This document shows positions 10,078 through 20,708 of a stretch of DNA of 64,000 bases, piece after piece. Position numbers and translations under genes: made by a program. The notes under the pieces are model-generated. The model ran no database searches. It was not told the origin of the DNA and worked only from the letters and a program-made list of their open reading frames with translations. The stretch's first letter is position 1; every line of letters starts with the position of its first letter. The stretch comes from Limnanthes douglasii subsp. nivea (Eukaryota > Streptophyta > Magnoliopsida > Brassicales > Limnanthaceae): assembly GCA_036936605.1 (NCBI GenBank), contig JAUPFV010000004.1:184716807-184780806 (forward strand). Direction: 5' to 3'.

Positions 10078-13000
10078 AGAGAAGGGAAAAAAAGGTAATG
10101 TCCTCCGACAGGACCATCAGCTGATTCACTGTAAGTCTCCTATTATAAATATTGCTTATTGGAATGTGTGTGGTCTTAATGACCCGATTAGACAAAAGGA
10201 TGTCACTGATTTAATTATTAGTAATCATATATCCTTGATTGTTCTAGTAGAAACTAAAGTTCAACTTCCGAATGTCGATTCGATAATCAGAAGAATGGTT
10301 CTCTACTGGCATGTGACCACCAACCACGAGTCTCACCCTTTAGGTAGAATTTGGATCACTTGGAACCCTAGTGTTATTACAATTACTAGGATCCTTTAAT
10401 CTCCTCAGTTCATTCCCTGTATGGCCACTTGTCATAACTATAAAGCTTCCTTCAAGCTTAGTGCGATCTATGCTTTTAACGAAGCCCAAGAGCGCATTTT
10501 GCTTTGGAATGACCTTATAGTCATCTCTAATCAGGACAATCACATCCCCTGGGTCTCCCTTAGGGATTTGAATGCTATCCGCCACCCAGATGAGCGTCTT
10601 GGTTCTTCTGATTCTTGGTCTTCAACAATCGACGGTTTCAACAATTGCTGCTATCATTGTGAGCTTAGTGACCTTCGATCATCTGGTTTTCCTTTCACCT
10701 GGATCAACAAACAACCAGACCACCCTATCCTATCCAAAATTGACCATGTTATGGTCAACCCTGATTGGGACGATCTTTTCCCTATGTCCCATGTCCACAT
10801 AAGTTACTTTCGCACCTCTGATCACACCACTGTTACTCTTAATCTCGGGCTTCCCCGCCCAAGACGGAAAACGCCTTTTTGTTACTTCAACATGTGGCAA
10901 TCTCATCCCCTTTTCAAGGATTTAGTTACCCATTGCTAGAATTCCCTTATTTCTTCCTCTGGGATTTCGATGGTCTCTGACAAACTATAGCGTTTGCAAA
11001 CTACCTTAGCTTTGTTAAATCGTAAAGAGTTTAGTGACATTACCTCCAGAGCTGATAATGCTCAAAAAGTCCTGTTCGAGGCTCAATCTAGATTAGCCTC
11101 CGACCCTCTAAACCCTAGACTGGTCATAAATGAATTGAAGGCTTCCGATTCATTCATTTTTCTAAGTCGAGCTGAAGAATCTTTCTTGAAGCAGAAATCT
11201 AGAGAAAATTGGATTCAGCTGGGCGATAGGAACACTTAATTTTTCCACAAAAGTATTAAAGCCCGCCTATTTTGCAATAAAATCATCTCGATTTCAAATG
11301 GTCAAGGTGACACTGTTTCCTCCCCGACGAATGTGTCAAAAGTTTTTGTTAACTTTTTCGAAAAGACCCTTGGCACCAAGCATTCTGCTGTCTACCCCGG
11401 GCTAGAAAAAGTCTCCTCTCTTATCTGTTCTAAAGTCGATCCCGCTGACAAAGATTTTATGATCCGTGATATTTCATGCGCGGAAATTAAATCTGCTCTG
11501 CATAGTATAGATAGCGATAAATCTTCGGGCCCTGATGGCTTTAACTCTAGTTTCTTCAAAACTTCTTGGGATATCGTCGGCCCCGACATCTGCAAAAGGG
11601 TTCAAGATTTCTTCCTCTCTGGCACGCTAATCGAATCTTGGAACTCCACCTCTATATCCCTTATCTCTAAAACAGACTTGCCTTCTTCGCCTGTTGACTT
11701 TAGACCAATTGCTTTATGCAATGTGGTCTATAAAATCATCTCTAAAATTCTGGCTAACAGAATTAAAGTCTCCTTTCCTTATCATATCGACTCCTCTCAA
11801 TTAGCCTTCGTCTCTGGTAGAAATATATCCGATAATATTCTCCTCTCCCAAGAGCTTCTTAAAGGTTATCATAACAATGGGAGAGGCAAACGGATTGCCC
11901 TAAAAATTGATTTAATGAAAGCCTTTTATAATGTTCGTTGGCATCTTATTCTAGACGTTCTTGTTGCGATGCATTTTCCTGCGAAAATAATCTCTTGGAT
12001 TGTCAAATGTATCTTCTCCCCCTCCTACTCCATTATTATTAATGGAGACCTTCATGGAAATTTTAAAGGCAAAAAAGTTCTGAGACAAGGTGATCCTCTG
12101 TCCCCCTTCTTTTTGTACTAGTAATGCAAGTGATTTCCGGCATCCTCAAAGAAAAAAGTCTTAATGAGAATTTCTGTTTCCACTGGAAATGCCATAAGCA
12201 AAAAATCATCAACCTCTGCTTCGCAGACGATCTGATGATTTTTTGTCACGGTGATGCCCTTTCTCTAAACCTCATCAAAGAGGCCATGGACGACTTCTTT
12301 CTCCTCTTCAGTCTTAAAGTCAATCCTTCTAAAAGTCATATCTTTTTCTCCGACATTGACAATCATCTTCGATTAGACCTTTTGCCCATTATGAATTTCC
12401 CTAAAGGTACCCTCCCGGTTAAATATCTAGGAGCCCCTCTCCTTACTGGTAGACTAACCCATTTGGACTGCCGCCCCCTGCTGCACAAAATAACCTCTAG
12501 AATTGAATCTTGGACCGTTAAGCATCTCTCTTATGCGGGTCGGCTTCAATTAATTAAATATGTTCTATTTGCGGGTCAGGTATATTGGTCTTCGATCTTT
12601 ATCCTTCCTTCTACAATAACAAAAGAATTATCTCAGTACCTTCGGCGGTTCCTTTGGTCTGGTTCTATTTTGAAATTCCATGGGGCCAAGGTGGCATGGT
12701 CAATCATTACCACTCCTTATAAAGAGGGCGGCCTTGGGATTATGGATTTAAAAACCTGGAATCAGGCGGTCGTCCTTAAACACCTTTGCTCCATTGTAAG
12801 TAATAAATCCCAATCTCTCTGGTGTGACTGGATCAGATCGGATAAGATTAAAAATAAAAGTTTTTGGGATATATCCTACGGATCCTCTCCCTCTTGGATT
12901 TGGAGGAAAATCCTCCGTCTTCGACCTTTGGCTTGTAAAATTTTCAGGGTTGCAATAGGAAATGGTCATAATACTTCCTTCTGGCACGACCCGTGGCTCC

Positions 13001-13762
13001 TATCCTCGTCACTGGGCAGACCACTATGGCTCAGATTTAATTTCTGACTCTCGGATGGGAAACAACCTCAAAGTTTCGGACATCATCACCAATGGAGAAT
13101 GGAACCGGCCTGCCAATTTGAGATCGGCTAGAGCTCGTAGTCAGAATCGTTTGGATGAAATCAATAGACTAATCCTCTCTCTCCCTCAACCAAGCATTCT
13201 TTTGATGGATGTTCCTTTCTGGACTGCGAAGGAGGGATGCCTCATTTTCAACATCAAAGACACGTACAATGTGATTCGAGAGCCTGCCCTAACCGTCGGG
13301 TGGGCGGGGTTAGTATGGAATAAATACAACATTCCACGCCACTCCTTTATATCTTGGCTTGCTATTAAAGGCAAACGTGTCACTAGAGACAAGCTTACTA
13401 GTTGGGGGTACATTACCCCAACTGAGTGCCCTCTCTGCTCCTCTGATTTGGAAACTATATCTCATATCCTCTTTGACTGTAGCTTAACTCAGAGTATCTG
13501 GAATGCGACAAGTAATAAACTTGGCTTCCCATTCCAAACCTTGAGCTGGCAATCTTGGAATCTTGAGGCTTCAAGATGGTCAAATATGTGTGACCATTGT
13601 ATTTGGCGCACGTGTTTCAACGCGATCGTTTACCACGTTTGGAAGGAGTGAAATTCAAGAATTTTTGGATCTACTCCCGCTTTAGCACCCTCAATCTCTT
13701 ACGATATCTTATCGGATCTCCGATACAGATTTCATGGTACCAAGATTGTCTGGTCAACGTAG
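10058..13762 (+). pseudogene. LINE-2 ORF2: endonuclease-RT-zinc-binding polyprotein, broken
   Basis: Starts at ATG 10058, inside the end of ORF1 and in another frame, as usual for L1 ORF2. Endonuclease: AYWNVCGLND (about 10150), SLRDLNAI where GDFN is expected (Gly to Arg), FTWIN, SDHTTVTL. RT from about 11480: SSGPDGFN, FRPIALCNVVYK, ALKIDLMKAF, GDPLSPFF, intact FADDLMIF (near 12220). Then GGLGIMDLK, FWHDPWLL and the RVT zinc-binding module CPLCSSDLETISHILFDC (about 13430). Frame 2 is kept throughout except 12.11-13.0 kb, bounded by two frameshifts. Stops: 10397-10399, 10937-10939, 10988-10990, 11237-11239 and 13649-13651 (CGA to TGA). Confidence 0.9.
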
Positions 13763-13912
13763 TTGGTTACTTTCTAACTTAATTTATTTTTGCATTTTTT
13801 CATTGTTTCAGGTGACCTTTCTGGACTGGAGCATGGACGTTGACTTATTACACCTGGAGTCTGCCTATGCTGTCGAGTAATCCTCACCACCCCTCGTCAG
13901 ATTTATTTATTA
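13763..13912 (+). other. LINE-2 3' UTR and junction with Tat1
   Basis: About 150 bases after the ORF2 stop with no poly-A tract; it ends in TTTATTTATTAG where Tat integrase coding sequence begins. Confidence 0.5.
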
Positions 13913-14365
13913 GGTGGGGATAGACCTAGTAGGTCCACTACTGATGGCAACCAGGGGGAGACAAACAATAGTCGTCGTAGTGGATTACTTCTCGAAGTGG
14001 GCCAAGGATGAGCCATTATCAGGAACAAAGGCCAAATATTTAGTTAAATTCATTTGGTTAAATATTTGTTGTCGGTACAGGTCCCAAAAGGCTAACCATG
14101 GATAATGGGCCCCCATTCGATAGTAGTGAAATGAAATAATTTTGCTCATCTCATAGAACTCAACAGTGCTTCTCGGCACCTTTTCACCCATAGACTAATG
14201 GTCAGGTCGAGGTTACGAATAAGACAATTATCAATGGCCTCAAGCAAAATTTTAAAGGGAAAGACCGAGAAATGGCTGAATTATTTACAATACGTGTTGT
14301 TGGCATACCAGACTACACCCCGAACTACTACTTAAGATTCACCTTACGCACTGGTATACGGTATG
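13913..14365 (+). pseudogene. Tat1 integrase core fragment (left half)
   Basis: Tat-lineage Ty3 integrase. Visible: GIDLVGPL, then VVVVDYFSKWAKDEPL (first catalytic Asp region), and after a frameshift near 14100 the NG(P) remnant of the second Asp motif, then EKWLNYLQYVLLAYQTTPR and ALVYG. The sequence breaks exactly at 14365, where E2 is inserted, and resumes in register at 20417. The left end is cut by LINE-2. The lineage is judged from the WGIDLVGP / YQTTPRT / LVYG pattern shared by Tat and Athila integrases. Stops and frameshift make it non-functional. Confidence 0.82.
14361..14365. repeat. Target-site duplication GTATG (left) of E2
   Basis: GTATG at 14361-14365 is repeated at 20417-20421, immediately after the terminal ATCA of the last LTR segment. 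The two ends rejoin the Tat1 integrase. Confidence 0.92.
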
Positions 14366-15232
14366 TGATGTGATCCTAGATGACACAAGGAGCTTAGAAC
14401 ATGGAAACGTGCAAGAACCAGATGAACAACTTGAAAAAGAAGATGAGCTTGAAGTTGAAGATATTCTTATTTTACCGGCTGGTCCAACAACTCGATCAAG
14501 AGCAAAACAATTTAACAAAGCTGTTGGAGGATTGCTTAATCAACTAGAGAATCCACGTGATCAAAACAGCAAGTATTGTGGAAAAGCTTGTCAAACCACT
14601 TTGGTCTTGATTCAAGCTAATTGATTTCAACAAATGAGAAAGTGTCTCGATTGTACTCTTTTTCCCTTGTTCAAGTTTTGTCTCAATGGTTTTCTTGACA
14701 AGGTTTTTAATGAGGCAATTGTTTCACTTCACCATTGCCCATATGTTGAAATAAAAGCCCAAGGCCCATCTACACCAAAAGCCACGTCCTTGGAGGAGGG
14801 AAGGGTCTGATTTCCAGCTTATATCATTAATACTTTGTATTTTCAATATTAAAGCATTTTGTATCAAAGAAAACCCTTAATTGTTTTAGAGGCATGCATT
14901 ATGTTTCCAAGAACAACCTTAATTGTGTTCAAGGCTAGTTCTTTCTCCTATAAAAAATATGTACTCAGAATTCTAATGGTTAGACTATCTTGATTCTGAA
15001 AAAACTTCTTAAGTTTTACTCTTCTCTTGTTGGTGTGTAATCCACAAGAAAACCTGTTCTTCATTTGGTGCGTCATATCCAAAGGAAGATCAGTTGGAAT
15101 ATCAAAGGCCTTTCCACAACCTTTGTGTGACCTATCGATCTACATCCTTTGATCCTTGAATCCTTTTGGGTTCCTAGTTGCAAAGTTATCCCTATCCCAT
15201 TTCAGAGTGCCGATTCTAGGAGGAGTTTATCA
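14366..15232 (+). repeat. E2 5' LTR (867 bp)
   Basis: TGATGTGATCC...GTTTATCA. Carries the pol-tail frame (14370-14624), hairpin motif and TATA at 14949-14957. Shares the GTATCAAAGAAAACCC variant with the E1 3' LTR. Confidence 0.95.
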
Positions 15233-15234
15233 AG

Positions 15235-15246
15235 TGGTATCAGAGC
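15235..15246 (+). promoter_or_regulatory. Primer binding site, initiator tRNA-Met
   Basis: TGGTATCAGAGC, complementary to the 3' end of plant initiator tRNA-Met, begins two bases after the LTR end. It is the start point of minus-strand DNA synthesis. Confidence 0.95.
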
Positions 15247-15562
15247 AACATTATGAAAGTTGGGTATTCTTTTTCTCATTAATGTTTCTTCATCTATTTT
15301 ATATTATCAGTTTGTTTGTGAAGATTTGAGTGTTAGTGTGATGATTTCATTTTGAATCACAAAATTCTGATATGTTTCACCCTAGTTATAGTTGTTTGAG
15401 ATTTAAAATCGTAGAAAATCATTTTTAGGTGCTGTTGTGAAACTTATCTCTTATTATTCTTAGGAAAACAGATTTGGATATGTTTATGGTTTTAAATAAA
15501 TTGAAGAACTTTCCAAGGACTTGTTGCTGGTGATTTGTTTTTGTTTTGTTTTGTAGAAAAGG
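15247..15562 (+). other. E2 untranslated leader
   Basis: About 316 bases between primer site and gag, ending in a T-rich tract and TTTTGTAG just before AAAAGG and the gag ATG, which resembles a 3' splice site. The equivalent leader is present in E3, E4 and E6 but absent from the second internal region of E2. Confidence 0.6.
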
Positions 15563-16315
15563 ATGTCTAATTCAAATGATGCAGAAAACAGTAATTTCAA
15601 TAACAACAAGCTTCTAATTGAAGCAATGACAAAGTTGATAGACACCAAGATAGATGCCTTTCGCGAAGAGCTTCAATCAAACACTGACCACGAGCGGAGC
15701 CGTTCACGACAAACGAGTACAAGAAAAAACCATGAACTACCTGAACAATTCAGAAATGAAGCCGCTGATGAATATTATGAACGCATGAGCAATTCGTCTC
15801 GAAACAGCCATAGAAGGCACCATAGACGTACAAGAGAGGGCAACGAACGTATGCGTGACAATCTTGGAGGTCTCAAGATTAAGATTCCACCATTCCATGG
15901 AAAAAACGATCCAGATGCCTATTTGGAATGGGAAAAGAAGATTGAACTCGTTTTCAACGTTCAAGACTACACGGAGACCAATCGAGTAAGAATTGCCGCT
16001 ATTGAATTTTATGATTATGCTCTTAGTTGGTGGGATCAACTAGTTACCTCAAGAAGGCGTAATGGGGAACATCCTATAGAATCATGGGCAGAAATGAAAG
16101 CCATTATGCGGATGAGGTTTGTTCCTAGTCATTACCACCGTGAGCTGCATCTAAAGCTGAGGAGATTAACACAAGGAAGTCGATATGTTGAAGAGTATTA
16201 TCAAGAAATGGAGACCTTAATGTTGCGAGCTGATATTTCAGAAGATAGAGAGGCAACAATGTCAAGCTTTCTTGGGGGCTTAAATAGAGAAATTCAAGAC
16301 AGATTGGAAACTTAG
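15563..16315 (+). pseudogene. CRM gag, N-terminal and capsid part (250 aa)
   Basis: Gag forms the virus-like particle. The ATG start fits the position in E3, E4 and E6. A charged N-terminus (MSNSNDAENS, then an Arg-rich stretch) leads to the retrotransposon gag domain: KIKIPPFHGKNDPDAYLEWE, the YDYALSWWDQL helix region and GSRYVEEYYQEMETLM. A premature stop at 16313-16315 follows DRLET; in E4 the frame continues through the zinc knuckle. A deletion of about 110 bases just downstream removes the linker before the knuckle. Confidence 0.9.
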
Positions 16316-16353
16316 TATTGAACTAGAAGAGATGCTACACAAAGCTTTGATAT

Positions 16354-16770
16354 TTGAACAACAAAGGAAGCTATGTAGAGGTGAACCAAAAATCTGGAAC
16401 ACCATTGTCTATTGATAACAAGGGCAAACATAAAGAGGTTGCAATCAGAACTCGTGATGTTAAGTGTTTCAAGTGCAAATGGATGGGACATTATGCTAAT
16501 GAGTGTTCTAATAAGAAGATTATGACAATTCTAGATAATGGAGAAATAATTTCAGAGGAAGAAGAAATTGTCTCTGATTCTTCAGAAGAACACTTAGAGC
16601 GACCTGCTAAAGGATATTTATTGATTTTAAGTGTACTTAGGAAGGAAAATCTCTATGCTAATCTTAAGAAATGCACTTTTTGTACCGATAATCTTGTCTT
16701 TTTAGGTTTTGTTATAAGTGCAAATGGTATTAGGGTGGATCAGGAAAAGGTTAAGGCAATCCGCGAATGA
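16354..16770 (+). pseudogene. Chimeric frame: gag zinc knuckle fused to RT C-terminal part
   Basis: An open frame of 138 codons made by deletion. Its first half is the gag C-terminus with the knuckle CFKCKWMGHYANEC (Gly to Trp inside), followed by the acidic [20 protein letters not shown] segment. At about 16617 it jumps in frame into the RT thumb region ([28 protein letters not shown]), ending near 16768. Protease and the RT active site are missing. The retained open frame is likely chance. Confidence 0.85.
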
Positions 16771-16842
16771 TGAGCTTGTAAAAAGAAAGCCCAAGGCCTA
16801 GGAAAAGGTTGTGCAAGAAGATTATGACAATCAGGAAAAGGT

Positions 16843-17671
16843 TGTGCAAGAACCAGATGAACAACTTGAAAAAGAAGATGAGCTTGAAGTTGAAGATATT
16901 CTTATTTTACCGGCTGGTCCAACAACTCGTTCAAGAGCAAAACAATTTAACAAAGCTGTTGGAGGATTGCTTAATCAACTAGAGAATCCACGTGATCAAA
17001 ACAGCAAGTATGGTGGAAAAGCTTGTCAAACCACTTTGGTCTTGATTCAAGCTAATTGAATTCAACAAATGAGAAAGTGTCTCGATTGTACTCTTTTTCC
17101 CTTGTTCAAGTTTTGTCCCACTGGGTTTTCTTGACAAGGTTTTTAATGAGGCAATTGTTTCACTTCACCATTTCCCATTTGTTGAAATAAAATCCCAAGG
17201 CCCATCTACACCAAAAGCCACGTCCTTGGAGGAGGGAAGGGTATGATTTCCAGCTTATATCATTAGTAATTTGTATTTTCAATATTAAAGCATTTTGTTT
17301 CCAAGAAAAGCCTTAATTGTTTTAGAGGCATGCATTATGTTTCCAAGAACAGCCTTAATTGTGTTTAAGGCTTGTTCTTTCTCCTATAAAAACTATGTAC
17401 TTATAATGCTAATGGTTAGACTATCTTTGATTCTGAAAAAACTTCTTAAGTTTTACTCTTCTCTTGTTGGTGTGTAATATCCACACGAAAACATGTTCTT
17501 CATTTGGTGCGTCATATCCAAAGGAAGATCAGTTGGAATATCAAAGGCCTTTCCACAACCTTTGTGTGACTTATCGATCCACATCCTTTGATCCTTGAAT
17601 CCTTTTGGGTTCCTGGTTGCAAAGTTATCCCTATCCCATTTCAGAGTGCCGATTCTAGGAGGAGTTTATCA
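16843..17671 (+). repeat. E2 internal LTR, 5' end truncated
   Basis: LTR sequence starts within the pol-tail segment (GTGCAAGAACCAGATG), lacking about the first 50 bases, and ends GTTTATCA. TATA at 17385-17392. The upstream 16771-16842 is a scrambled junction with a repeated CAGGAAAAGGTTGTGCAAGA-like block. Confidence 0.9.
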
Positions 17672-17673
17672 AG

Positions 17674-17685
17674 TGGTATCAGAGC
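17674..17685 (+). promoter_or_regulatory. Second tRNA-Met primer binding site in E2
   Basis: TGGTATCAGAGC two bases after the internal LTR, showing that a second internal region starts here. Confidence 0.95.
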
Positions 17686-17702
17686 AACATTCTGAAAGCT
17701 GG

Positions 17703-18454
17703 GATATCTAATTCAAATGATGCAGAAAACAATAATTTCAATAACAACAAGCTTCTAATTGAAGCTATGACAAAGTTGATAGACACTAAAATAGATGCCT
17801 TTCGCGAAGAGTTTCAATCAAACACTGACCACGAGCGGAACCGTTCACGACAAACCAATCCAAGAAGAAACCATGAACTACTTGAACAATTCAGAAATGA
17901 AGCCGCTGATGAATATTATGAACGCATGAGCAATTCGTCTCGAAACAGCCATAGAAGGTACCATAGATGTACAAGAAAGGGCACCTAAAGAGGTTGCAAT
18001 CAGAACTCGTGATGTTAAGTGTTTCAAGTGCAAAAGGATGGGACATTATGCTAATGAGTGTTCTAATAAGAAGATTATGACAATTCTAGATAATGGAGAA
18101 ATAATTTCAGAGGAAGAAGAAATTGTCTCTGATTCTTTCGAAGAACACTTAGAGCGACCTGCTAAAGGAGATTTATTGGTAGCCAGAAGGTCTTTAAGCG
18201 TTCAAACAAAAGAAGAAGAACAAGAGCAAATGGAGAATCTGTTTCACACTAGGTGTCTTGTTCAAGGGAAAGTTTGTAGCCTTATTATCGATGGAGGCAG
18301 TTGTACCAATGTGGCAAGTGAATCTATGGTAAAGAAGCTTGTTTTAAAAACGAAAAAACATCCAGCACCTTACAAGCTTCAATGGCTTAACGAAAATGGA
18401 GAAATGAAAGTTAGCCACCAAGTAGAAGTTCCCTTAGCCATTGGTAAGTACTAA
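17703..18454 (+). pseudogene. CRM gag/protease fragment lacking leader and capsid
   Basis: Gag resumes only 17 bases after the primer site, with its start codon changed from ATG to ATA. About 90 codons of the gag N-terminus are followed by a deletion near 17984 (GGGCA shared by both sides), then the zinc knuckle CFKCKRMGHYANEC (about 18020-18061) and the start of the aspartic protease with active-site region IDGGSCTNVAS (about 18288). The frame ends at TAA after AIGKY at 18452-18454, where E4 and other copies read GAA. The capsid domain is missing, so it cannot form particles. Confidence 0.88.
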
Positions 18455-19325
18455 GATGAAGTTTTATGTGATGTTCTACCAATGGAGGCTAGTCACATAC
18501 TGTTAGGAAGGCCATGGCAATCTGATCGAAAGGTTATCCATGATGGATTCACTAATCGCCATACATTTGAGTTTCAAGGAAGGAAAACCACTCTAGTTCC
18601 CATGACTCCACGAGAAGTTTACCAAGATCAGAAGCATATGTAGAACAAGGAAACTCGGGTAACTAAACATTCGAATTTCTATGCAAAATCTGGCGAGGTT
18701 AAGAAAGCATTATTCTCTAAGCAACCTATGTTACTTTTTGTGTTTAAGGAAACTCTTATGAGTTTAACTAATTTGACACAGGTGTTGCCGAGTGAGATGA
18801 CTTCTCTCTTGTACGAATTTGAAGATGTATTCCCTGAAGACAATCCAAAGGGGCTTCCACCAATTAGAGGCATCGAACACCAAATAGATTTTGTACCTGG
18901 AGCCTCCCTTCCTAACAGACCTGCTTATAGAACTAATCCAGTGGAGACAAAAGAATTGCAAAGGCAAATCAGTGAACTGATGGAAAAAGGACATATCCGT
19001 GAAAGCATAAGTCCTTGTGCGGTACCAGTTCTACTTGTGCCCAAGAAAGATAGAAGCTGGAGAATGTGTGTTGATTGCAGAGCCATCAACAACATAATAG
19101 TAAAGTATCGCCATCCTATACCTAGATTAGATGATATGTTAGATGAATTGCATGGTTCTAGCATTTTTTCTAAGATTGATCTTAAAAGTGGTTATCGCCA
19201 AATTAGGATGAAAGAAGGGGATGAGTGGAAAACTGCATTTAAAACTAAGCATGGACTATATGAATGGTTAGTAATGCCATTTGGGCTGACTAATTCACCT
19301 AGTACATTCATGCGGCTAATGAATC
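18455..19325 (+). pseudogene. CRM protease C-terminus and N-terminal RT, truncated
   Basis: Continues the pol frame: DVLPMEASHILLGRPWQ (protease end), a TAG at about 18642-18644 where E4 has CAG, then from 18728 an open frame through the RT N-terminus ([65 protein letters not shown]). The frame stops short of the YFDD active site and passes without interruption into the pol tail encoded by the next LTR at MNHV/ILDD. The join has ATG common to both parents. Confidence 0.9.
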
Positions 19326-20194
19326 ATGTGATCCTAGATGACGCAAGGAGCTTAGAACATGGAAATATGCAAGAACCAGATGAACAACTTGAAAAAGTAG
19401 ATGAGCTTGAAGTTGAAGATATTCTTATTGTACCGGCTGGTCCAACAACTCGATCAAGAGCAAAACAATTTAACAAAGCTGTTGGAGGATTGCTTAATCA
19501 ACTAGAGAATCCACGTGATCAAAACAGCAAGTATGGTGGAAAAGCTTGTCAAACCACTTTGGTCTTGATTCAAGCTAATTGATTTCAACAAATGAGAAAG
19601 TGTCTCGATTGTACTCTTTTTCCCTTGTTCAAGTTTTGTCCCAATGGGTTTTCTTGACAAGGTTTTTAATGAGGCAATTGTTTCACTTCACCATTGCCCA
19701 TTTGTTGAAATAAAAGCCCAAGGCCCATCTACATCAAAAGCCACGTCCTTGGAGGAGGGAAGGGTCTGATTTCCAGCTTATATTATTAATACTTTGTATT
19801 TTCAATATTAAAGCATTTTGTTTCCAAGAAAAGCCTTAATTGTTTTAGAGGCATGCATTATGTTTCCAAGAACAGCCTTAATTGTGTTCAAGGCTAGTTC
19901 TTTCTCCTATAAAAACTATGTACTCAGAATTCTAATGGTTAGACTATCTTTGATTCTGAAAAAACTTCTTAAGTTTTACTCTTCTCTTGTTGGTGTGTAA
20001 TATCCACAAGAAAACCTGTTCTTCAATTGGTGCGTCATATCCAAAGGAAGATCAGTTGGAATATCAAAGGCCTTTCCACAACCTTTGTGTGACCTATCGA
20101 TCCACATCCTTTGATCCTTGAATCCTTTTGGGTTCCTGGTTGCAAAGTTATCCCTATCCCATTTCAGAGTTCCGATTCTAGGAGGAGGTTATCA
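19326..20194 (+). repeat. E2 3' LTR
   Basis: Begins within TGATGTGATCC at ATGTGATCC, fused to RT, and ends GGTTATCA. TATA at 19909-19916. Confidence 0.92.
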
Positions 20195-20416
20195 GATTTA
20201 CTCTACTCTTGTTGGTGTGTAATATCCACAAGAAAACCTGTTATTCATTTGGTGCGTCATATCCAAAGGAAGATCAGTTGGAATATCAAAGGCCTTTCCA
20301 CAACATTTGAGTGACCTATCGATCCACATCCATTGATCCTTGAATCCTTTTGGGTTCCTGGTTGCAAAGTTATCCCTATCCCATTTCAGAGTGCCGATTC
20401 TAGGAGGAGTTTATCA
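20195..20416 (+). repeat. Extra LTR 3' segment (222 bp) in direct tandem
   Basis: A second copy of the last ~220 bases of the LTR follows the E2 3' LTR directly and ends GTTTATCA next to the GTATG duplication. The left part of the later LTR copy at 47850 corresponds to position 20250 here. Confidence 0.93.
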
Positions 20417-20421
20417 GTATG
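20417..20421. repeat. Target-site duplication GTATG (right) of E2
   Basis: Matches 14361-14365; also present after the LTR remnant at 48017-48021. Confidence 0.92.
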
Positions 20422-20656
20422 GATGCAGTAACCCCCGCAGAAATAATGTTCCCATATTTCAGAATCAGCCATTACGAGAAATACAGCAATGGTGAGGCTC
20501 GACGCTTAGCCTTCGATTCGATTGAATAGAAGTGAAATCGTGTTCATTTAAATTCATTACTCTAACAAACCTTGATGAGAAACAAGTACACTTTGAAAGT
20601 CCGAAATAGATAATTTAAGATCGGTGAGAAGGTTCTGCAAAACATTTCTTGCATAC
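20417..20656 (+). pseudogene. Tat1 integrase right part, copy 1
   Basis: Picks up the integrase frame interrupted at 14365: MDAVTPAEIMFP, then EARRLAFDSIE, followed by stops. Tat integrases have a Glu-Ala-Val-Ile-Pro type motif at this place. Copy 2 continues 269 bases further (48258-48526) through GKLAPNWEGPYQVW; copy 1 has lost that part between CATAC (20656) and CCGATC (20657). Confidence 0.82.
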
Positions 20657-20708
20657 CCGATCTGTTTATTGAATTTTAATCCTTTTATTGATATATTGGC
20701 AGTCTATA

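Larger units (their letters stand above)
9063..13912 (+). mobile_element. LINE-2: L1-type non-LTR retrotransposon, nearly full ORF set
   Basis: ORF1 (DUF4283 plus zinc knuckle) and ORF2 (endonuclease, RT, RVT zinc-binding domain) follow one another with a 20-bp overlap in different frames, and about 150 bases of 3' UTR come after. The 5' end is probably truncated because the ORF1 frame is open from the start without a convincing ATG. It abuts a Tat integrase piece on the right. No target duplication was found. Confidence 0.85.
14366..20416 (+). mobile_element. E2: composite CRM element, LTR-int-LTR-int-LTR-LTR
   Basis: One pair of GTATG duplications encloses four LTR segments (14366, 16843, 19326, 20195) and two differently deleted internal regions, each starting with its own primer site. 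This is the arrangement left by unequal recombination between LTRs of copies, followed by deletions. The target is the coding sequence of Tat1 integrase. No internal region keeps a full domain set. Confidence 0.88.

Noticed and set aside
15235..15246. tRNA gene at the tRNA-Met match
   Set aside because: Only 12 bases match the tRNA end, next to an LTR: a primer binding site.
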